NCBI RefSeq assembly: GCF_026213295.1
Contig: NC_079432.1
Span: forward strand, 14,031,723 to 14,095,722
Origin: Gadus chalcogrammus
Taxonomy: Eukaryota; Chordata; Actinopteri; Gadiformes; Gadidae
DNA length: 64,000 bases
Direction: 5' to 3'
Both the position numbers and the translations under genes were made by a program. Of this stretch, positions 39,611 through 51,595 are shown piece after piece. The notes under the pieces are model-generated. The model did no database searches, had not been told where the DNA came from, and saw only the letters and a program-made list of their open reading frames with translations. Numbering within the stretch: the first letter of the stretch is position 1; each line of letters begins with the position of its first letter.

Positions 39611-42188
39611 GACGATCGGCACCCAAAATGGCATTGTTATCTGATTGGAAGCCTAATAATGCTACCGTCCTAGACTAATAGTTAATCTGCATGTTCTGTT
39701 AAATATTCATTAAAATAATGACAGCGGACCTTTAGAACATGAACCCCAGTGCTCTGAAGAAAAACAATTATATTAAGAATACTTGCACAGTCCCACACAC
39801 GAAATAACCATGTGCACATTTTACCAAGGCACAACAAATTAGCCTTGCTCCATAGCTTTCAACACAAATTGTTCAAGGGAGTCGGAATTATTCAAATAGG
39901 TGGCACAAAAGGGCATATCCCGAGTGTGCCGTCAAGTGATAGCGAGCCCTGCTCATTCATCCGGATCCCACAGTGTTTATCAAACGAATCCCATCTGAGC
40001 TTATCAGGGGGATTCTGGTGAGTCGCGGCCCGGCATGAGTGAGACAAAATGGCTTCATGTCCATACAGCAATCCGTTACTTGCAGCCTGAAAAGCATTTC
40101 CCTCTCTAATCTAATTCTTTCTCACACTCTGGAGTTTCATGCCGTCATCTTTCCTGCACCATCCCTTGCTCTGCCTGGTGTTTTCACAACCTCTCAAAAT
40201 CTTTTTTCTTGCGCTTGTTCTCCGGGCCACTTACACTGTCTGTCTCTCCCTCTCTTTGTCTGTGGTTGGCTCTCATTCCTCCTGCTCCTACCCATCTCTT
40301 GACGGCGATAACAAGCCTTTCTTGCCACATAACACTCGAAATAGCAGGAAGGGAAGATGGGCTGCCATGGGTGAGGTAGAAGGGGGGAAATTGTACTTTA
40401 GTTTCGTTTTCTAACGGCAGGTTTGCAGAAAATTATCATTAATGCAAATGTTCAATCTTGGACAGGAGCCAGATGTGCACTCTCCGCGTCCTGCCCTGCC
40501 ATCACTAGACATTAAAGAACTGAGTGTAAAAATACACAAATTGACTGCAATCATTAAATATTCAGCAGTGCCAAGCGTTTTTCTTCCTGCCCGGGCAGAC
40601 AGTGGCTCGCAGTAGACTGACTGAGCAGTGCAGCCAAGAGTCCCTGGGTTAGGAACGGCGTCGTTAGCACTCCAACTGTTCTGGTTGTCGTTGTTGTTGT
40701 TGTTGCACTTCTTCCCCTCCAGCTCTCAGTCCAGATCCATCCCCTTGATGGGTGGCTTTGTCGGGGGTCCCCGGGCATGCAGATTGGGGATCTGGACGCC
40801 AGCTGGACGATTGGACACCACCCTTCAAGCCAGCCCGTTTCAATCCACGCTCTTAATTACTGAACAGCACATACCTTTGTACCAGAGCTTTAGTCACCGG
40901 CATAGCCGGTGTATGTTATCGTCAACTCTTTTTATTTCATTTACTTCCAAGATAAGATCCTGCTATAGGGAGTCTGGTTTTGTTCTTTAAGTGAATTGAT
41001 TTGGCACCCCCGGTTCTTCCCTTCCCCAGTGTTGCTAATGTTGTTCATATTCAATTGTCACATAACATTTTGATACACCTTCAACTGTTTCTACCATAGT
41101 CTTGTTGAGATTGTTTACCATCTGCAGGTTTAACATTCATGTCCCATTTACCACAGACAAAATGAATTAGGGTCGTAACACTATCGCTCCAACATGGAGA
41201 AACTATCAAAGCACAATTGCCTAAAAACCCAACGGCAGGAAAACCAACGTAGTGTGCCTTTCATTCGCCTGAGGACTAGAGCAATAGGATTTGATGGGGG
41301 CATCAAGTGAACCAATTGGGCAGCGCGAAGGTAAACCACTGACTCAGAAATAACAAAGTAGGGTTGTTGTTGGTTTTCTTCCTTGACAAATGAAATCCTC
41401 AAAATGCAAACACTCGTAGTTAACAGATGCGTCAAAAATTTAATATGTATAATATACAGACTATTGGTAATACACCCACACGGAAGCATTGCTTCACCTG
41501 ATTTTAATGGTACAGAGCTAGAGCGAGGCTGCTGTTTAGGGCAGGGCACTTTGGAATGGGCCGATTGTGACCAACCGACGGCTCTATAGAGAGGAGTGCT
41601 GCTGCCCGACTCTTCTCCTGGGCAAGTACACCCCCCCGCTAGACGCACTGGGACTCACACCGCTTATCACGTCTACGGCCCCCAGCGTCAGCTCACTGTC
41701 ATTCGGAGTGTGCCTATCTGTCGAACATCCGATAACTTTCCCAAGTACTTTGAACTACATAAGCTGCGATGGAGATGCGCAATTCTATAAATGCACAACC
41801 ATACACCGACGCTTTGCTGCTTTGAATTTTAATTTCTGTTTTGGCGTCAGGCTGATGTTTGCGAGCGGCCATGAATGTAAAACTTGACAAACGCTCCACC
41901 TTCCCGGGCCAGCCAGTCAACATGGGCAAACTAACTCATTTTAGCATCAACAGCAAAGAAACCTGGGAGACTATAATAACAATGAAAGCACATGCTCCTC
42001 ATCAGACAAAATGAGACCACTGTCTCAGCCCTGAGACTAATTAGTCGACGAGTCAAGTATGAGGAGTCAGCCCTACAAGCATAAACACAATCAATAAGAT
42101 ATTACATGGAAGCAGTGTTTATGCTGAACAGAAACACGTTGTTGGTCAAGCCCTGTTTTCAATCAGCCAGCCGTGAAGTCCAACCCAC

Positions 42189-42290
42189 CTTGTGCCGTCT
42201 GCCTTCCAGCTGACCTTGTAGGGTTTCTGCTCCAGAAAGCGAAGGTTGCGCCTGTCCATGGAAACTGGCTGAGCACCCGGAAACCCGCTC
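42189..42290 (-). CDS. rngtt: rngtt exon 8 (guanylyltransferase nucleophile KADG, residues 270-304)
   Basis: It encodes [20 protein letters not shown], then [13 protein letters not shown]. Lys299 in KADG is the residue that forms the covalent enzyme-GMP intermediate (motif I). The acceptor is TGCCAG and the donor GTGGGT; 102 nt, split codons at both ends agree with neighbours. A (CA)n microsatellite lies 20 bp beyond the acceptor side. Confidence 0.96.
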
Positions 42291-42831
42291 CTGGCACCCG
42301 TGAGGATGTGCAAACACACACAAGCACACACACACACACACACACACACACAGCAGCTTGTGAGTTCAGCGTTGACTCAAAAGCTTTTATCTTTTTGTAT
42401 CTCGCTGAGTGATGCGATTACATAAGCCATTACAAATTAAAACAATGGGCGAGATGAAATGTAACCAACATAAACGCACAACTGCCTTATGCTAATAATT
42501 GAACGTCAAGAGCATTGTTGCAGCAATCTCCATTGATGTAGGCAGTGTACACTGGGGAGTGCTACAGAACAGCCTCGCAGGCACAAAACCCAAATCAATT
42601 CTTGCCACCCATCAACAGCTGCAACTTAGTTTCACCAGACTCGGTTTGTAATACAATGATTAAAATGGCACGTTAATCCATCTCAGATTTAAAATGTGTT
42701 GAACGTCAATCAACCGGTGTGGCACTTTGTTATGACCCAAACCCATTTGAATGCACGGGCAGAGCGAATTCATGAGAAAAGTACTTGTATAACTATGAGT
42801 GTTGGTGGAGTCGACGGGAGCGGATCCTCAC
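42291..42831. other. rngtt intron between exons 8 and 7
   Basis: Contains a (CA)n microsatellite at about 42316-42351. Nothing else recognised. Confidence 0.7.
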
Positions 42832-42941
42832 TTTTCCCACTCTGCAAACTCCTGACACTTCCTCTGGACCTCTCCCAGCTTCGGCTGCGTGGTGAGCTGC
42901 GTCACTCCCTTCACCGTGATGCCTTCCAAGAACACCGCTCC
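42832..42941 (-). CDS. rngtt: rngtt exon 7 (start of guanylyltransferase, residues 234-269)
   Basis: It encodes [20 protein letters not shown], then [16 protein letters not shown], the N-terminal strand and helix of the guanylyltransferase domain. The acceptor is CCACAG and the donor GTGAGG; 110 nt, ending in phase 2. Confidence 0.95.
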
Positions 42942-44099
42942 CTGTGGGGGTTGGGACAGAGCCAGGGTTGGATCAGTGCTGCACCTACGAAACGTTAACT
43001 CATCCTCCTCCGGGTTCCCTGCCCCGTCCGCCCACCAGAGAGGGAGGCTTTCTCCAGGGGTCTTTCCCTTAGCCGCTTCCTATGTTTGCAGACACCACTG
43101 CTTCCCTCTGGCATGCACACATGCAATGTGTATTGGGATGCCTGCTGAAACAGTCTAGGAGGTCAAACCAGCCACCTTCCTGAGTTCCCCCTGAGCCAGT
43201 GGGTGTTAACAGTTATACAGCACTATAATGGAAAAAATGAGGGGAAGGAAACAAATTGATCAGGTTTTCCCAGAGAAGAAAGTGTAGTGGAGGGGGAAGT
43301 GCTCCCGAAAGAGCACCAGCCTGTCGCCTTCATTTGAATTGTCGATACAAATTCTGTCACCCTCACCCATTTAAAAATAATGAATGTGAAAAAATAACTG
43401 GATATAGAGACTTGGAGCTAGTGTTTATACTTGTGGGTTGGAAACAGATTATGAAAATACACCCCCCAAAGTTACTCCCACACCTGTGGAGGAGCTAAAC
43501 TATGTGCACATATGAGATTTACAGGCAAGATTTTCCAAGCATGAAAGCAAAGAGATGCCTTGATTGTTCAGAAAATTGGCAGGATTGGACAAAAATCAAA
43601 ATAGTCTCATACAGAGGCAGGCAAAGAGGAATAATTTCAAACTACAATCAAATGATAGCCATTAGATCATATATCTTTAACCTAGCACCTTGAATACAGC
43701 AATTGCGTTTTGTCTACATATTAACCGAGGGAAAGACATAATCATTATGGCAAGAGAAGAAATTCCTCACAAGGACATTTTTCATGTTAATCAAATGAGA
43801 TATGATATAAACCTTGACGCAACAGCGCTTAAAAAAAAAGAAAGCCAATCCGAACCAGCTGTGCATGTGAACCTAAACAAGCGATATTAATGGGATAATT
43901 CGTGATCAAAGTCCATGGGAAAGCAGTCTTTCCTGAAAACTGAAACAGCAACACAACGCTACGGTTGGGATAAACAGATCCCTAGTCAACCAACTCAAGT
44001 TAGTCACAATCAGAAATAAAGGTTGCACAAATCTAAACTCAATGACAGACATCCTCCCCGTCCTCCCCCTCTTACAGGTCACCTGGGCGTGTCACTCAC
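42942..44099. other. rngtt intron between exons 7 and 6
   Basis: Ordinary intron; no exon or element recognised. Confidence 0.6.
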
Positions 44100-44355
44100 C
44101 ACTTTCAGCCGCTCCTTCTTGCGTTTGCCGGGCGCTGACCCCGAGGAGCAGGCGGCCGGGTCCTGGCCGATGGCGTTCCCTTCGTCGTCCACATCCCCGT
44201 TGCCTTCGTCTTCCTCAAAGCACCACTCGGGCAGCTGGGGGGCAGGGGGCGCGTCCTCCACGTCGCCGTAGCGACGGAACAGCTCCTTGAGGTACTCGCC
44301 CTTGTAGATCCCCGGAGCGCGGGATAGGGTGAACGCCGCCACGGCGGCCTCCACA
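44100..44355 (-). CDS. rngtt: rngtt exon 6 (end of triphosphatase, interdomain linker, residues 148-233)
   Basis: It encodes [19 protein letters not shown], then [12 protein letters not shown], which ends the triphosphatase domain. A linker with [19 protein letters not shown] follows, and then the basic [10 protein letters not shown]. The acidic stretch is shorter and less regular than the mammalian Asp/Glu run as I recall it. The acceptor is CCTAG and the donor GTGAGT; 256 nt, ending in phase 0. This exon is notably GC-rich. Confidence 0.95.
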
Positions 44356-45399
44356 CTAGGAGGGATCGGGAAACGGGAATGACGGAAGCTGAAATACTCC
44401 TCATTGTCTCTTTTAATGAGGACTTCTGTTCTTATGCTATCAGAGGTTATCCGGTGAGACCAATTTTGGGTGCATTTGATAGAACTCATTCACCTAATGG
44501 CTTTATTGGTTGCGCCTCTTGATCGCCAACGTTTGCCTCCGGCAGGGATCGGTTGATACACGGTATTAATCAACCGAAGGTTTGCCATTGCTAAATGTCA
44601 AAACTAAAAGATCGCAAGCCTTGATTCGCAAAAGCAAACGCGAGCCTCACCACTTTGACTGAAAAATGATGACATCATTCTTCATGCATTGATTGTTTTC
44701 AACACACAAAGAAAGGGTTTGTTGACATGACGCTCATGGCGATGCAACACAGCATATTCAGTGTCTTTCTGTCTGTTGTTTAGTGCCCTTTGTTGCGGTT
44801 TGACTAGGGTGTCGTGGTGTGTAGTGGAAGTGGGGCCCTTTTCGTTAACAGGAAAGGGTTCTCTATGAATTGTGGCTGGAGTGTTTTTGAGTGAGCAACT
44901 TATGCCGGATATTGGGAGTGAGGGGAGCTGACTGGCTCCCCATCAAAGTGTACTGCCACAAAGGAACAGGGGACACTATGGGATGAATGCAAGGCGGCCC
45001 ACACTCTAAACTCGAGTGTGCTGAAGTAGATTATGTGGAGAGGGGAGGAAATAGGTGGCATCTGAAGACAAATAAATAACAGAGAGGGTGGTCCTTGACA
45101 TCGTTCCAATTCGGAGAACACAAATCCTGGGCTAGTGATGTCAACTTCTCCCTGATTATTTTGCAGAAACAGAGTTAATGTTGCAGTCCGTGATATTCTA
45201 CCACAGACATGAAACAGTGCTTTTGCGTAAAATAATTGCCTTACAGATCCCCATGGAATTGTTTATTGGGTTACTATGCTACTACTTTATGCATGCATAA
45301 TCACCACCTGCCCTGTAGCTTTGTCATTCTACAACTATGATAAAGAGTCAACTCATTATGCTGACATAGAGATTTATAGAACAATTACAATGACCTTAC
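44356..45399. other. rngtt intron between exons 6 and 5
   Basis: Ordinary intron; nothing recognised. Confidence 0.6.
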
Positions 45400-45475
45400 C
45401 TCCAGTCCAGCTTCTCTACCAGGTAGGCACAAATCAGGAAACCCGTCCGATTGAAACCATGCGTGCAGTGAACCC
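45400..45475 (-). CDS. rngtt: rngtt exon 5 (phosphatase active-site loop, residues 123-147)
   Basis: It contains the signature loop [18 protein letters not shown], with nucleophilic Cys126 and the phosphate-binding Arg131 of the HCxxxxxR motif. It continues VEKLDW. The exon is 76 nt, from acceptor CATAG to donor GTAAGG. All residues needed for RNA triphosphatase chemistry are intact. Confidence 0.96.
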
Positions 45476-47581
45476 CTATGGAAGGGCAACAAATCAGACG
45501 GAGAAGGAAGAGGAAGGGGCAATGAGAAATGGTGGAATAGTATCAAAGGAGATGGACAACATGGGTCTCACAAAAACCCAATTTCCTAGTCACGTCGCTC
45601 TCGAGACCTTACGTGCTGAGCGGCTAAATACAAGCACTTACAAATGCGTCAATGACAGCCACAAGATCCAATCCCTTTCCTGATCTACTCGCCATCTTCT
45701 AGTACTCAATATGGCACGATACAATACAAAAAGTGGGCATTATTACCTCACAAACCCTGTGGTTCTTTCTTGCCGCTTCAAAAAAATGAGTCGATAACAC
45801 TTGTGCTTGCGCCGTGACCAGGTTGAGCAAGTGCCTCAAGCACGCTGGCCATTAGGCCTCATTAGACACTTAATAGTCCAAGACGGGAAGACCAAGTTCC
45901 CCTTCCATTGAGCGTCTCGTTAAAGGCCCATGCCATAATAACTGTCTAGAAGTGGCTTGTGGACACATTAGGAACCTCGAGCTAGGATGATAAAAACAAT
46001 CGAAACAAACAAAAAGGTATTACAAACAGAAGACCTTGAGCACTGTGTGCAGGGAAGGGCCAATGTGCAAAAACACACACAAACACACACACACACATAC
46101 ACAGAATGTCTTATATTCCATCTTCTAATAAATATACCCTTTTGTTGTGGAACTGAAAAATACAATCAAACCTAGAAAAATAAATAACTATGTATAGAAG
46201 GAAAAGGGGGATAGCTAATGAAAACCAAAACACATCTCCCTCATACACAAGGCACCTCGACGTCACACACAGCCGAGGTCTGGAACTATGCTGATAAAAG
46301 ATAATAACCACCTCTGACCGCCCCCATGCAGGAAGTGGGAGGACGGGGCGTTTGCCTGGCAGAGTGCCATGCTAAATGAAGACTGAGCGTACATTTACAG
46401 GCCTGGGGACAAAAATGATCGGCCCAGCTGTCTTAATATCCGACTGCCACACCATGAGAGAAGGATCATAAGAGTGGCTAGTGTGTGTATGCGTGTGTGA
46501 CGGTGTGGGGGGGGATTGTGGCGAAAATGACACCCATACATTCTGTGTCGAGGCTAAAGTAATTTAATTTAGCCGATGCTGAGTAGCAACCATCTTTGGT
46601 TTGCAGGGGGTTGGGTGGAGCATGGGAGAGGGTCTTTGCTGGAATACAGCGAGCCGCAGTGAAAGAGAGCGCCCTGCTGTCAGCGGAGAGAAAGGCAGCT
46701 GCAGTAGGACGTGTGAAGTCTACCAGTATGGGTGTGAATCATACAGAAAGACGGATCTCAATGTACTGAGGGTCAAACCCGTAAGCCATGATCGTAGCAT
46801 ATCATTCAGATGGGGTACGATGAGTGGGAAACTGAAACACCGAAACATGAATATTGTGTGACAAAAGATTAACCATCACCCCCACTAAAACAAGTTTTCA
46901 GTGTATCTGGATGGTCATTGAATTTCACTCATCACACTTCTGGACTGGCATACATACTTCATCTGCGTACCGTTTTCTGGTATACTATTAGTAAGCAAGT
47001 TAAAGTGCGCAGACAAACTACTGTGTGGTGGGTTTAAATGCTCCATAAATGTTTCATACCAAAAGTTAAAATAATGTGTAAATAATTATTTAAGTCTAAT
47101 AATATTTCATATTTCCTTATTAGTCATCAAGGTTGCTGGTCAAGGGATTGAATGGTTATTATTCACATTGAAAAGGTTTCTTTGGATAAGGCATATCCTG
47201 TTGCAATGCATTGTAGGTTATTCAAGGGACTGATCCATAGCTTGCACTGAATCAAGGAATTTTGACAGAAACCGTATGGCATCCAGGTACCTTAAGAATA
47301 CCTATTTTTTGCATACTATGTGTTCATAGGATTTTGTACCTTATACATACTATTCTCCCCTTTACTTTTCTAGTATGCAATTTTGGGTGCAGCCAAAGCA
47401 ATTAGTCACATTCTGGGTGAAGGAGAAAGTGATCCTGCAGCTCCCTCTAGTGAAGTATAAACTACACAACATTGTACAGACATGGCAGGTCAAATTAAAT
47501 AAATAATATGACTAATATTAGTCATCAATTTATTTGTACAACGGCATAATTATGCAGTTTAGTTTCCAATTGTTTCCTTAC
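45476..47581. other. rngtt intron between exons 5 and 4
   Basis: Contains a short (CA)n at about 46073-46101. Nothing else recognised. Confidence 0.6.
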
Positions 47582-47670
47582 CAATCAGTTCTGTGGGGTT
47601 CTTCGTTAGGAAATGTTCACACAGCGTGATAAACATCTCCGTCGTCTCCTTTGACGGACTTTCTCCATGG
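47582..47670 (-). CDS. rngtt: rngtt exon 4 (triphosphatase domain, residues 93-122)
   Basis: It encodes HGESPSKETTEMFITLCEHF and then LTKNPTELI, the helix before the phosphatase active-site loop. The segment is more diverged from mammals than its neighbours. The acceptor is TTTTTAG and the donor GTAAGG. Length is 89 nt with a split Gly codon at each end. Confidence 0.94.
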
Positions 47671-47774
47671 CTAAAAACAATATATTAAAAGGATGAAAAG
47701 GATGTTAAAATAAATACATTAAGTAGGAAAAACTAATCAGCTGCCCAGAATTGGTGAGCATTTATTTCTCATAC

Positions 47775-47878
47775 CCTTTACACTGAAGTTTCACATATTT
47801 TATGCCATCTTTTTCAATGTCATTACGGTCATAAAAGCGGGTAGTGTTGGTCAAATCCACAAGCAAACCCATCTTGAC
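47775..47878 (-). CDS. rngtt: rngtt exon 3 (triphosphatase domain, residues 59-92)
   Basis: It encodes [17 protein letters not shown] and [11 protein letters not shown], nearly identical to the vertebrate triphosphatase core. The acceptor is TTTGCAG and the donor GTATGA. Length is 104 nt, ending in phase 2; the split glycine codon is completed by exon 4. Confidence 0.95.
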
Positions 47879-48134
47879 CTGCAAAAAAGTGAAAAAAGGT
47901 GTTATCGTTTATAGACAGAAATAGGAACAAGAACAAGCCAACTAATAATAAAATCCCACACTGCATGAACAATGCTCATACACTTGACCCTAAGTCAAGT
48001 GAAATGCCCCTTTTAAGAGAACATTTAATCATTTTTAGCCATGTTGGCCTTCAATTGTTTTTCATCTCCAGTTTATGTATACTGTGTATTTTGAGAATAA
48101 CTATGCAGTCATCAAGCGCATTTGCTCATCTTAC

Positions 48135-48244
48135 CTTGAGACTCTTTAAATAGTTTGACAGCATGCTAGGATGAAACCTATTCTCCTCTTGAACTTTGTC
48201 ATCATATTTGGGCCCCAACATAGTTTTCATCGGCAGGAACTTTG
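48135..48244 (-). CDS. rngtt: rngtt exon 2 (triphosphatase domain, residues 22-58)
   Basis: It encodes [15 protein letters not shown], then [16 protein letters not shown], the beginning of the triphosphatase fold. The acceptor is TTTTAG and the donor GTAAGA. The exon is 110 nt, completing a codon from exon 1 and ending in phase 0. The neighbouring exon 3 is only about 0.26 kb away. Confidence 0.95.
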
Positions 48245-49013
48245 CTAAAATTGAGTTGAAATAAATATGGTTAAAAAAATATCCCAAAGACTGCAAAGAA
48301 GGTAAGAATACATTTCAAATATAAATGTATTATTAATATCAATATATACCTATTTTTAATAGCTATTGGCCTTTCGCAGGGAAAAACATTACACGACTTC
48401 CAGTGACTATTACAACTTGAAGCAATGATTGTCTATTGAAGTACTCTTTTATTATGGTATTACATTGAATCAACATGTGGAAATGACTGACAAAGCACCA
48501 TTAGATGACATTGTAATAATAAACTGTTAACACGAGACCAAACGTTATGTGCTATAGCCTATGTGGATGTAACTAAGTTCTGTCACTATTCGGGGGGGGG
48601 GGGGGGGGAGATTTAAAAACCATAACATGCAAGGGGTCCATGCCTGGCCCTTTGACACAAAGCTTCATCACTGTGCCTACGTGCAAGCACAATCATAAAG
48701 GGTCACATTAGGATGTCAGTGAGTGTTAAGTGCAGCCGTTACAGACTTGTGTGAAGACCATCCAATGGGTTTGTTTTGACACGTGATTTCACCACGACAA
48801 AATGGCTAGCTGAGATTCTCTCCGTGCTTCTGCCAGTGACGAATAATAATGAGAGAACAACCTCTCTGAATAATGTTTTTTTCAAACAAAAGCCAAACAG
48901 GCACATCGTGTCAGCTTCGTGGTGGCCATGGCTCGCATTCCCCGGTGTCACTGGGCAGTTTAAAACACCATGATATTGGCAGGTTAGCTAGTTATCCTTT
49001 AGTTGACTCTCAC
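48245..49013. other. rngtt intron 1
   Basis: A G18 run lies near 48592-48609. Nothing else recognised. Confidence 0.6.
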
Positions 49014-49077
49014 CTGCCACAGGTTGTCCTCTTCTGGGACAACTCCTCCACCGAGGAGGAGGCTCGGTGTGTGACAT
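49014..49077 (-). CDS. rngtt: rngtt exon 1 (start codon, residues 1-21)
   Basis: The ATG is at 49077-49075. The translation begins MSHTEPPPRW and runs into CPRRGQPVA, which matches the conserved N-terminus of vertebrate capping enzymes (PPRW..CPRRGQPVA). The exon ends in phase 1 at a GTGAGA donor. Joined to exon 2, the split codon is GCA. This is the first methionine that joins the conserved block in frame, so the start is well supported. The residues before PPRW differ from the mammalian sequence. Confidence 0.9.
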
Positions 49078-49220
49078 TGTGTACAGGGGAGTCTGTCGGA
49101 CCCGTTGATATAGTGTTTAGTACCACGGTTCAGCGAAGCATCAGCAATTATGATCCAGTGGTCGCGACGTATCACGGTTGTCGTTACTCGAGTACCGCGG
49201 ATCGAGGCCTTTGGTTTATT
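49078..49220 (-). promoter_or_regulatory. candidate rngtt 5' UTR / CpG-containing promoter region
   Basis: Immediately upstream of the rngtt ATG the DNA becomes CpG-rich compared with its surroundings, for example GGTCGCGACG and CGAGTACCGCGGATCGAGG between about 49160 and 49206. No TATA box stands out. Assignment as promoter rests only on position and CpG content; the transcription start cannot be set from sequence alone. Confidence 0.35.
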
Positions 49221-51282
49221 TGGAGGGTCATGCAGTAAACCGAGGAGCTTCAAAGTTTGTATATTCCTGCGCAAAGCAAAGCCTATGTAGTCTTACAACC
49301 CATCACCATCCCACGAACGGCATTGTTTATGTAGTTGTTTTTATTTCTGTGCTGATGTTAGCAGCTAGATAGCATAACGTCTACTAGCCACTGTAAGCCC
49401 ATTGATAAAGGTAACGACGGCTAGCTGGCTAACAACTAGCTAGTCTTCTTCATGTTGATAATGTGGAGTCTTTAAACTGCAGACGACTCATTACTGCCCC
49501 CCATAGAAAGAAAATGTAAATAATATTTTGTCCATCTCTCCTATAATTAAATTAAAGTACCAGCCCACTATTCCCCTGACTGTTATTCTCATATCTGTGA
49601 TATTATTGTCTAACTCTAATATAAGCAACTGCTGATATAAGCTCTATTATCTTAAATTACAATTTTTGTGTTATTGATCAAACAAACCTTGATAAATAAA
49701 TGAAATATAAGAGCCTTAATTATCAGGCTACATTAAATACTATTTACCAGATATTTAGCTAAACAGAATTCTTAATGAGACTAATATGAACTTCTGTTAA
49801 CTGATTCAAAACACAATAATGTTACAAATGCAAAGATAGTGCAAATCTGCCCAAGTAGGGGTAGAGTAGACTGTTAATGCCATTTTATAGGAAAGAAGCG
49901 ACAGCCTCCATTACACCTAATAATAACTTCTTCATGTAAACAAATTACCTCTGGCCAATACCTGCTGAACCTTTTTAAGAACATTTATTGTAAAACACAA
50001 CCTGCCTTGGCTATGGCTGACAATAATGGGGCAATTTTCCAGATTATGTTTATGGATTGTAAGATAACAAAGCAATAGGCCATTAAAACCAAGAGGGAAA
50101 ACATAATGAAAACACTGCCTTTGAAGGAATTGATGCAGCGGGAATTGCAGAAGCAATGAAAAAATACCATTACAGCCTTCATGCCTAATGCAGTTCAGGT
50201 ATGGAGGTCATCAAAATGTATTCAGAAGTTTGAAGGCTCTCTGAAGCTGCAGCCGGGCGGGCAGTGGTGCTACTGCTAAAGCACTTTGAATCAAGAGATT
50301 CCACTGGTGAAGAGATGGTTGGTGTTGATTTGGAAATGAAGGAGGGCAATAGTATGAACACTGAGCCACTGGGAACACAATCAATTACTATCTTCATAAG
50401 AGTAGCAAGAGAAACTCTGCCTCATACAAACAGTCTGTGAAAAAGATGCTCAAGCTATCCACCAACAAGATGGCGCTCTCTTGGCCAGTGCATCAACCGC
50501 CTTCTTCAACCGGGGTATCCCCTAATAGTATTTTTCGGGAAAAAGTAGATGCAGGAAAGTTTTTGCCTCCAAGCTCCTCCAAAATGGCCTCAAGGCTCCA
50601 GCCTCTGCACAGCCCTGCTGAGAGACCTTGAGTCACGTCTGTCTCCACACCAAGCCACCACCTTTCCTATCTGAGAGGCCCGGGCCACATCTGCCTCCAC
50701 TAACAACCCTAACTGTCGCAAGTCGGAACAGGCAATGTTAGTATGATTTGGAAGAACATTGACTTCAACTGTTAATTTACTACGTTACTTTTAAGCCTCG
50801 AACCAAACCGATCAGACGTACCAATAAAACATTTGATTCGGGGCAAGAAATTATTTGAAAAACTGAAGAAATGGCAAACGTCGTTGCTGACTGCAATCAC
50901 CGTGTAATAACGTTGCTCGCTTTGAATTCAGTCTCGTATTCCAGTTACGTATTCATTCATTCAACAGCCAGTTGAACAGTGTCAGCCGTTGAAGCCGATT
51001 AAGTCGCAGTGTCATCATCATGTTGTTGACATCTTTTGGTTGAGCAGAGTCATGGCCATATTACATGAAAAAAAAAATCTGAAATACGTTTCTGCTGCTT
51101 AGTTGCTGCAGTCACGAGTGATCATGGACCTATTACAGAAGTAAGGGATGGAAGCACTTCCTGCACTTCCATCATGAGGAGACTCTTATCCACGAAATAT
51201 GAGAATAATATATCATGAGTTGATGTCGTATATCAAACACTCACATATTAAACCCCTATCAAACACACGTGTTATGTATTTT
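49221..51282. other. intergenic region between rngtt and the DYRK-like kinase
   Basis: About 2 kb of AT-rich sequence with no recognised coding exon. Both neighbouring genes are on the minus strand, so it should hold the distal promoter of rngtt and the transcription end of the kinase. Confidence 0.6.
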
Positions 51283-51300
51283 TTATTGTATTATTTTATT
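51283..51300 (-). terminator. candidate polyadenylation signals of the DYRK-like gene
   Basis: Read on the minus strand, two AATAAA hexamers lie at 51300-51295 and 51287-51282, about 300 bp past the last stop codon of the duplicated 3' cassette. None was seen between the first-copy stop (52914) and the next duplicated exon (52871). This suggests that transcripts continue through both cassettes. Confidence 0.4.
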
Positions 51301-51595
51301 AGAGTTTTTAAGTAAAAGTTAAAAAAAGTTAAAAAGTTAAAAAGTTTTTGGGTATAAAAGTATAAAAAGTTTCAGAATAAAAAAGTTTAAAAAAAAGTAA
51401 GTACAATTTTTAAATATGTCCGCAGCACTGAGGTCTGGATGTCGCCTTTGGCTGCACCATCATCTGTGGTACTGGTTGACTTCTTGCCTCATGGTGGAGG
51501 AGCCGGTATAGTGGCACCAATGGGAGGGGCTCGGGAGCATCCTGCTTGGCCAGCTGGTCTGGATGTCCCTGCGTCGCTCTGGGCTGCTCCGCCAT

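Larger units (their letters stand above)
28916..42188. other. rngtt intron between exons 9 and 8 (13.3 kb)
   Basis: Contains (GATA)n near 36866-36911, a hAT-like element with G-run array (37571-37970) and a truncated LINE (38376-39610). No exon recognised in the remainder. Confidence 0.6.
5607..49077 (-). other. rngtt: mRNA capping enzyme gene (12 coding exons; 3' end outside window)
   Basis: Bifunctional nuclear enzyme that starts the 5' cap: an N-terminal RNA 5'-triphosphatase removes the gamma phosphate, and a C-terminal guanylyltransferase transfers GMP through a covalent lysine-GMP intermediate. Twelve minus-strand exons join in consistent phase to give 451 residues, against 597 in the human protein as I recall it. 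The cysteine-phosphatase loop [10 protein letters not shown] has its cysteine at residue 126. The guanylyltransferase nucleophile motif KADG has its lysine at residue 299. Motif III is DGEMIID at about 348-354, IIIa YLIYDI at about 364-369, and IV DGLIFQP at 443-449. The remaining guanylyltransferase exons, including the KYKPGR/KWKP segment, were not found between 1 and 5606 and presumably lie to the left. The acidic linker between domains (about 196-225) differs most from mammals. Identity is very secure. Confidence 0.96.

Noticed and set aside
41181..41648. 155-codon minus-strand frame
   Set aside because: Inside a rngtt intron, with no family resemblance and no consensus splice sites joining it to rngtt.
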